From the NCBI GenBank assembly GCA_943735955.1, contig OX030956.1:6097876-6161875 (forward strand): a stretch of DNA of 64,000 nucleotides, read 5' to 3'. The notes under the pieces were generated by a model, which worked only from the letters and a program-made list of their open reading frames with translations, was not told where the DNA came from and searched no databases. Source of the stretch: Piscicola geometra. Lineage: Eukaryota > Annelida > Clitellata > Hirudinida > Piscicolidae. Shown piece after piece: positions 56,885 through 64,000 of this stretch (position 1 is its first letter; every line of letters begins with the position of its first letter). The position numbers and the translations under genes were made by a program.

Positions 56885-57850
56885 ACCGTCCCGTTCCCGA
56901 TGGGCCGTTAGAAATTTGATTCCTATTCCCGCAACTCGATTTTTGGTCTCGACCCGTTCCCAAAACTTTTTGACCCGGCTCCGACTCATTCCCGAAAAAA
57001 AAATGTCTTATTCATGTTCGCTGCCGTGTTCACTGGTACCAAACTTTCTAGTTCTAACATTTTTTAAAATGTATTATTTGAAAGTCTGAAAATATTTTTT
57101 TTTAAATAAAAAAACACTATTTTAATTTCAAATATTTATTTAAATGAAAGTATTGAAAGTTATTCATTGTTTTTAAATAATTCAATCAAGTCTTTATTGC
57201 TTTCACACGGGTTAAACCGTCCAGAGTTTTAGCTTTCAAATTAGTTGATCTTGGGTCTGAAGTTAAACGACCACATATTGAAAAATTCCGTTCACAGGGA
57301 ATACTTAAAAAATTAGGTTACTTCTTGTAGGAAATTGTTCATTTTACTCCCATAAAATAAAACATCTTTATAATCTACATTTTTGGTAGAACGTTATTGT
57401 GAATATTTGTACAATTCATCCTCTTCTGAATTTTTTTCATCGTTCATTATTATTAATTCTTAAATAATGTTAGAATTATGTTTTTAACAACATTCTTTTT
57501 CTCCACAACTGCAAAAATAAATTCATTCATATAATTTGATAGTATAAAAATGTTAGTATAATTTTTACGTTACAAAAACAAAGATACTAGGTCTAAATAA
57601 CAAGGGCAGTGATCTGCTGCAAATCTTGGAAGAGTCCTACTCAGCATAGACAGCGATCTTGGTGTGGTCCAGGGGTCTAAACCATTGAAGTGGACCCCTT
57701 CACTACCCAAAATTAGGGTCCGGACCCCAGGACTCCCCAGGATCACCGCTCATGCTAAATAACCATCATTTGTTTTTTTCTCAACGGCACTGGCTGTACA
57801 AAATTGAATTGATGTTTTTCGAACAAATGTCTTGGTATTTATATTTTAAT
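56885..57850 (-). mobile_element. Relic of the same hAT family, copy 3
   Basis: Contains diverged CCCGTTCCCGATGGG arrays and the TCAAGTCTTTATTGC / ACGGGTTAAACCGT / AAGTTAAACGACCAC segments of copy 1 in the same order. The ends are not recognisable. It is interrupted by a MITE at 57601-57754. Confidence 0.8.
57601..57754. mobile_element. Short hAT-type MITE (copy 3), nested in the hAT relic
   Basis: 154 bp flanked by the exact octamer CTAAATAA (57593-57600, 57755-57762), with the family's GATCTGCTGCAAATCTTGG block and ends CAAGGGCAGTGATC / GATCACCGCTCATG. Confidence 0.88.
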
Positions 57851-58170
57851 TTAATATTTTTATAATATAATTTAATATTTTTATAATATAATTTAATATT
57901 TTTATAATATAATTTAATATTATTATATTATAATTCAATATTGTTTTATTTTAATATAATATTGTTATATTATAATGTAATATTGTTATATTATAATTTA
58001 ATATTGTTATATTTTTATTAAATATTGGTATATTATAATTTAATACTGTTATCTTATAGTTTTATATTGTTATATTATAATTTAATATTGTTATATTATT
58101 ATTAAATATTGGTATATTATAATTTAATACTGTTATCTTATAGTTTTATATTGTTACATTATAATTTAAT
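57850..58170. repeat. AT-rich tandem repeat (TTTAATATTGTTATATTATAA)
   Basis: Short degenerate units of 18-22 bp, with a larger ~70-80-bp period around 58010-58150. Confidence 0.85.
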
Positions 58171-58470
58171 ATTATAATGATAACTTTACATTATGAATTA
58201 GGAGGTTAATAATATTAAAAGACGAATTTTTTTAATTTTTAATTTTTAACAAATATTTTTAATTTTTTCAAACTGGGAAAATTATCCAAATATTTTTTTA
58301 TTAAACAGGGCTTTAATCCGTGGGAATCATTATCCGCCAGAAGGTTGATGCGTGGGCACTTAACCGCCAACCGTATGCGTGTGTATGGGATATGTAGCGC
58401 AGTGGAACGTGTCAATTCAGCTTATAGTTTTTAACCATTTTTTGTTGTAAAACTTTTTTAATGTTGCTTT

Positions 58471-58804
58471 AAATGAGTTATTACATGTAAGGGTTGAATG
58501 AATGTGTTGGTCAAATCAAGACGCCCAATTTAAAAAAAACTAAATTCTTGAACTTTATTTTTGATCATTTAATGAATTTTAACAAGGAAATACAACTAAA
58601 TCTTTTAATACTTCAATGAAACAATTTAAAATAAAAAAAATGAGTTATTACATGTAAGGGTTGAATGAATGTGTTGGTCAAATCAAGACGCCCAATTTAA
58701 AAAAAACTAAATTCTTGAACTTTATTTTTGATCATTTAATGAATTTTAACAAGGAAATACAACTAAATCTTTTAATACTTCAATGAAACAATTTAAAATA
58801 AAAA
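58471..58804. repeat. Perfect 167-bp direct duplication
   Basis: Two adjacent copies starting AATGAGTTATTACATGTAAG with no difference seen by eye. Either a very recent duplication or an assembly artefact. Confidence 0.92.
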
Positions 58805-58874
58805 AAATTAAATTTTTTTTTATTCGTTCGCAATCTTGTAATAATTTTTGAAATTGAAAATGGACAAAAATCAC

Positions 58875-61800
58875 CTAGGAATTCTGAAAAGCTGACTCCA
58901 TCTGTACAACCTTCATGTGCCCATCCATCACATTTGACTCACTGGATGAATTTTTATTGCGTTTTGAACCGAAGCGGTTTCGAGAGGACCAGTTAATGGA
59001 CACAAATATCTTCCTAATGATCCAGGCTTTCTTACTTGTCCTTAATGTGCCTTGTGATAGTTTTACAACGAATTCCATATATGAGTTCTGCTTTTATTTG
59101 CTTTTTCTCCCTTCAACTACGTCATTGATAGCATTTCCCAAGGCTTAGACATGAGTACCAATTTAAATATATAAAAATTAAAGACTTTACAGATAGTTTT
59201 TGTTCAAAATAAGTTTAAATTTATAAAACAAGAAAATTCATTATAATAAATTAGCTTTACTTTATATTTTAAAATAATTTGATTGATTAAACAAAAATTC
59301 TCTTTAAATTAATTTATGAATAACTTTAACATGAAAAAACACTGATTTATTACAAAATACCATAGACGATTTCTTTACATATGACAAAATTCAAAAGTAT
59401 TTTATTATTTGAATTCGACGAGGTACACACCATGTCTCACATTATGTGTCATTCACGACAAATATTATATTTGAAGGAAATCTGAGGTAAATACAAGGGT
59501 AAACGGTGGTAAACTATTTTGTCGAAAATATAAAAAAACCAATCTATTTACAAAGAGTTGTAGTCTTCAAAATTTAGACATAATTTTTTAAAATACTTTT
59601 TATAATTGACTTATAATGGTTTCCGCAGTGTGTTACATACAATCAGGGGCGCGATCTGCTGCAAATCTTGGGGGGGTCCAACCCAGCATGGATGATCTTT
59701 GTGGGGTCTTGGAGTCCAGACTCCCTTCCCCTCACTTGAAAAAACATTTTAAACGTCTGTTTTGGTACGAATATTTAAGTAAGCAAAGAATAGTTTTTTT
59801 AGACATCTACCACTATAACTATACATACTCACAATTTAGTACTGTATAAATATTCTTTTTTATGTCATGTTTGATGATTTTGCTCGTATCAAAACAAGAT
59901 TTTAAACATTTTTTCATTAAAAAGTCCAGACCCCAAGATCCCCCCCAAGATCGCTACCCATGCATACAATTGCAAAACTAAAAATGTTAAATGATGCTAA
60001 ATGTCTTTGGTACTTAAATATAAAGACTGCTAAGAACATCTATCTAGAAGAAGCAATAAACAAGATATTTGTTTGAGATTTCTAGACTCAATAAATAAAA
60101 ATAACATCTTGACAAACATCTTTTTTACATTTCCTGCCAGTCTCTGTCTCTTCAAAACACTTTCCTATCCAGCCTTTCCGCCCTCCTATTCTTTAATACC
60201 TTCCTACCAAGCCTTCGAGCTCTCATACGCCTTCCATTCGCGTATAAATCACTTACCTTTTTTGTGCCAAAGTTATTAACTTTATTTTTATGCTTGTAAA
60301 TAATTTTTTTGCCAGCACTATTATTTGTAGTGTCCGTATTAATCAAAGTTGAGTGCGTCTGCTCCTTTCTTAATTGCAGTTTCTTCCTTTCCCTGCCAAC
60401 CCTGATTCTGCCCTCAGCTGTAACTCTCTCACTGGAACTCGTTGCGTTACTAGCATCGTGGTTCACTTTGGTTTTCCTCTTGTGTTTGTGCCGAGGCCAA
60501 TTGCCACTCTTCTTCAGCCCTGGCATGCCCTCCTCCTCGTCGCCATTTTGGTTCCTCAGCCTACTTTCTTCTAAACCTTCATCAACTTGATTATTTTTAA
60601 TATTGCCGATTTTATCATTAATTTTATTAAAGCTAGGATAGAAGTACTCTTTCTTTCCGTAGCCATTCTTCGGGTAATTTTCGACTTCATTGCGTTTGGT
60701 GGGAGCTCCAATCCTCTTCCTTGGAACGCCGGTGTGAATGGTGGGCGCATTGGCGTACATGTTGTTGTTGTTGTTGTTGTTGTCGTTGATCAAGTGTGGC
60801 ACACCCATTCTCTGGTTGATGCCCCTGTGCAACTGTTGCTTCTTGTAATTCTCCGGATACTTTTGGTGGTAGTTGTGCTTGCCTTTGTAGTTGTAGCGTT
60901 TCCTGTATCCATGCTGGTGGTTGTTGTCGTAGCCGAAGTGGTCGTTGTGGAGTCTGATGTGGTTGTGGTTCGGAGAGAGGATTTTGATTTTTTTCTTCCT
61001 AGGAGGGCGTCTCGACAAGCCATGCTGGGGCCAACGCTGCACCGGAACCCTCTTTCGCATCCAGTTCTTCGACATGTGCTCTTTCTGTGAACAATGGAGT
61101 TTTTAAGATGAATAAGTTGTTATTTATATTGCAAGTGCTTTTTTGAAGCTATTTTTCAATTATCTGATTCGATTAACTTCTTCGTGTGTACCAATGGTAC
61201 ATTGTACTCTTTATAAAATTATTTAAACAATGAATCGTTAACTGAACACATTCTAACAATTATTAAAAATAAAATGATTATAAATATTTAAGCTTAAAAA
61301 ATACAAAAGTTCTAATGTATTGTGCTGATAACGACTGAATAAAAAGGTTAAAACCTGTGAAGCGTCACTTTGGCGTTGTTTCCTGGTCTTGCTGGTCTCC
61401 CCGTGGTCATACCTGGGCCTCATGCCACTTTTGTGGGGCACTTGAAAGGATTTGAGGTATACTTAAAACTCTAGTTATTTAATTTTTAATAATATAATTA
61501 TTAGCTCAACAATAATTTATAAAAAAATAAAGTCAAGGCGAAAGACATTCCCAACTGCCGATGGATGGGAAACATTTACTGGCCAGTTATGAATTTCGTT
61601 AGTCCAATTTTTGTTTGTTTAAAAATAACAATCTTACAGTTTTTATTAATTAATTTTAAAATGAAAATATTTTAATTTTTTTTAATGATGAAAAACACAA
61701 AATTTATCTTTTTTATTAACCTTATTTTTTTATACATAAACCTTCTTATAAATAACGAAGAATAAAACATTCTTGTCAAATCCTCTTATCGATGTCTCAT

Positions 61801-63483
61801 CCGATTAGCATCAAATCTCATTTGTGCTTGTTTCTTCACTCTAAAAGTTTTCTAGCACACTGTCATCAATCACCAAAATAAAAGTCATCATAATGCACAC
61901 TAACCCCAGCACTCTACTACAACTTCAACACTGCCCATATCTCCCATCTCTGTCAAGTCTACAACTGTGGTGGCAGCTGTTCTTTCGCTGTTGCTTTTAA
62001 AAACATTCGATTGTTCTCGTAAACGAATTTCGCAGTCAGCTTTTATTTTCTCATTTTTTGTAAAATTCTGACAGGCTCACGAGTTTTTGACATGACTGCT
62101 AAATCTTACAGAAGTTTGTTTAGATTATTGTCTAGTTTGTAAGCAAACATTTCAAATGCATTTTTCATGCACACATAACATTGAGAAAAAACTTAAACTA
62201 AAAGTCTTATTTTTTTAACATTTAATTTACTCCATAAGGATTCAAATCCTTCATCTCTCAATCAATCAATAAATCAATAAAATAAATTTATATAGCGCTT
62301 CTTCAAGTTTAATACTAATCTAACTTCTGATGCAGCTATTGTTCCAGGGCTTGCACTCACATTCTCCAGGAGCTACACACACCCTGTTAGCTCCACAGTC
62401 AGGGGCGCAAACGGCTGAAGAAAAATATGGGGGAGAATTTAAAAGTAAAAGTTATTTTTTTTGCGATATGTTGTTGAATGAAAAAAAGAGAAATAATTAA
62501 ATAAATAAGTTTTTCAAATTATTCAGATGTTTTAAATGTGAAAATGAAAACCTTCAAGATTAAATATCAGTCAAAAGTTTGTATTAAAAAATAAAATTAA
62601 TTGGGAAAATATAATTTAAATGCATGAATTGACACTCGTTTTCACTAACGGGTTTGGCATGACTTTCCAACGTATCCTTCGGTGCAAGTGCATGTGTTAA
62701 ACTGGCTGCAAGCGCCTCCATTCTTGCAAGGATAATCGCAGTTTCCTGAAGGTTTAAGAATAATAAATTCTAAGAATTTCACTTTGATAACTAATTTCAA
62801 TTTGATGTTAACGGCAATGGTTAAGTGGTTGGAGTGGTTAAGACGCGGGACGTTACGCCGAATGTCGTGAGCTCGCTTCTAACCATCGCCTTGTATCTAG
62901 CGTCGAAATAACTGTGAGACCGTCTTGTGAAAGCAAGAACCCCAAGAAACAATGTCTACTCATGTAAGAGCCTACGTTGTCGTGCTAATAGCACTGAGAT
63001 ACAGCGGAGAAAAAATTGATTCGATGATTAAAGTGTTAAAAGTTATTAAAATAAATAAACTTGAAGTCTGAATGAACTAGGTGATGCAAAGAATGGAACT
63101 ACAACCGCTTTTGTACTGGCACTTTCCTCCGTAAAAGTCAGACAGACAGCTGCACAGGCCGCTTTCCAAGCACTTACCTCCGTTCTTGCAATGACAACCG
63201 CCTGTGCACGAAAGTTATTAATGTTTTGCATCATTCACTGACTCTTTTTTAATTTCAAAAATGTGTTAAGTGCTATTAAAACACGCCGTTTATCAAGGAA
63301 ATAACGAGTAATATTTCATGCCGTTTAATGTCTCACCGCTGTTTCCGAAGCATTTTTTTCTGATGCGGAACTGAAGAGGAGATCCTGGAATGGGCTGCTG
63401 CAGAGAGTTGGTGATGTTCAGTTCGAGGTACAGAGAAGCAACGCCTGTCTTGTTCCTCGTGCAAGGAATCGAAACCCTGAATC
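58875..63483 (-). CDS. WIF1/Shifted-like secreted Wnt-binding protein, 5' end outside window
   Basis: Exons in phase: 63337-63483, 63106-63201, 62650-62745, 62325-62414, 61355-61440, 60257-61084, and a putative last exon 58875-59087; 518 residues visible. The first exon encodes the end of a WIF domain (FRVSIPCTRNKTGVASLYLE, then QFRIRKKCF). Three EGF-like modules follow, one per phase-1 exon: GCHCKNGGKCLESGLCSCLS; CDYPCKNGGACSQFNTCTCT; and VCAPDCGANRVCVAPGECEC, which matches the last EGF of WIF1. Known role: extracellular Wnt inhibition in vertebrates, Hedgehog spreading for fly Shifted. Unlike WIF1, a tail of more than 300 residues rich in Lys, Arg, His and Asn follows. The exon ending at 60257 has a perfect GTAAGT donor; if unspliced, the protein ends at 60152. 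Signal peptide and start lie beyond 63999. Confidence 0.82.
59644..59962. mobile_element. Short hAT-type MITE (copy 4), in WIF1-like gene intron
   Basis: 319 bp flanked by the exact octamer CATACAAT (59636-59643, 59963-59970). Ends CAGGGGCGCGATCTGC / GATCGCTACCCATG. The internal AAGTAAGCAAAGAATAGTT region matches copy 1 in reverse. Confidence 0.9.
62250..62305 (+). mobile_element. SINE 3'-end remnant (TCAAT)n ... TATAGCGC
   Basis: CTCAATCAATCAATAAATCA followed by TTTATATAGCGCTTC, the same end motif as at 5695 and 23370, just 20 bases downstream of a WIF1-like exon. Confidence 0.5.
62805..62905 (+). mobile_element. tRNA-derived SINE head
   Basis: GGAGTGGTTAAGACGCGGGA then CCGAATGTCGTGAGCTCGCT resembles a tRNA D-arm (box A) and a damaged T-arm (box B) at tRNA spacing, but it has no clean cloverleaf. 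It is an intronic insertion in the WIF1-like gene, not a functional tRNA. Confidence 0.6.
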
Positions 63484-63999
63484 CTGAATGACGTGAAGGG
63501 TTTTTTTTTATAGAAAAATATCTATTTTCAGTTAGGATTTGCCTAGTTGATTAGGTTTTTTGAATGTGGTTGATGCAAGAAAATTAGAGTAAAGACATAT
63601 ATAAAGAGTTTAGATGAGATTGTATTGTAAATTTATTTATCTAAAAAATATTAATTAATTTTTGTAAAGAATATTTGCTAAAATCATAGCGTTATCAAAT
63701 TCAAAATATTCAGTAAAATGAAGGATGCTTGTAAAATAATAATTGGAAAATAATTTATAATCATCTTAAAAGGCTGGAAATTTTCTCGTTTATATTGGCG
63801 TTCAGTGCCTTGAAGATTTTCGCCTAAATCCTCTTGATTAAGTGGCGTAAGAATGACTTATGGGCCATTCGAAATGTACCCTAGTTTATGGCACTGTCAG
63901 GGGCGTGCTAGAGGTTTTAAAGGCCGCATTACAACTCACCTCAGGATTATTCATCCACCAAGCTTATGTAAACTTTAAGTTTTAGAATATTTTGAATTT
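63484..63999. other. Intron of the WIF1-like gene, running off the window
   Basis: AT-rich, no exon recognised. The upstream half of the WIF domain must lie further along the minus strand outside the window. Confidence 0.6.
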
Positions 64000-64000
64000 T

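Noticed and set aside
62805..62905. Functional tRNA gene
   Set aside because: Box A-like and box B-like regions are present but stems do not close and box B is damaged; it fits a SINE head.

Overview
This is a window of animal (metazoan) nuclear DNA, most likely from a marine-type invertebrate. The genes are broken by many short-to-medium introns. All the recognisable ones are animal families: bestrophin, MAP7/ensconsin, cullin-3, a NOX2-type NADPH oxidase, the spindle-checkpoint kinase TTK/Mps1 and a WIF1/Shifted-like Wnt-binding protein. Intergenic and intronic DNA is AT-rich and full of LINE fragments, hAT-type DNA transposons, short non-autonomous elements, tRNA-like SINE pieces and very long tandem repeats. 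The phylum cannot be fixed from sequence reading alone. There is no sign of bacterial or viral DNA. All exon models below were spliced by eye, using GT-AG signals, reading phase and family resemblance.

Layout. 2.5-10.6 kb: two bestrophin genes in tandem on +, each with nine exons at identical intron positions; the second has a LINE fragment inserted in its last exon. 13.2-16.3 kb: a ten-exon MAP7-like gene on -. 17.4-18.6 kb: a three-exon gene of unknown function on +, divergent from MAP7. 19.0-22.7 kb: a nearly complete LINE with APE endonuclease and reverse transcriptase, followed by dispersed repeats to 24.4 kb. 24.9-35.1 kb: a complete 19-exon CUL3 on -, including one AT-AC (U12-type) intron. 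36.1-40.3 kb: NOX on +, lacking only its first exon. 40.3-42.5 kb: two nested inverted-repeat transposons. 42.6-51.4 kb: TTK on -, with a complete kinase domain and an N-terminal region grown by exon duplication. 47.5-58.8 kb: a hAT family (two copies with 8-bp target duplications plus a relic), foldback elements carrying TTAGGG-like tracts, and a SWIM/PHD transposase-derived pseudogene. 58.9 kb to the window end: a WIF1-like gene on -, whose 5' end lies outside.

The host genes do not form an operon or pathway; CUL3 (ubiquitin ligase scaffold), TTK (mitotic kinase) and MAP7 (microtubule protein) are ordinary housekeeping neighbours. The most unusual signal is structural. In CUL3 and TTK, long tandem arrays start within a few to a few tens of bases of 5' splice sites. 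Their repeat periods are nearly all multiples of three, so the upstream exon reads in frame into the array. Other strong points are the AT-AC intron, a 24-base piece of CUL3 exon 9 inside a DNA transposon 11.5 kb away, gene-conversion-like patchiness between the bestrophins, and a newly delimited hAT-type MITE family with four copies.
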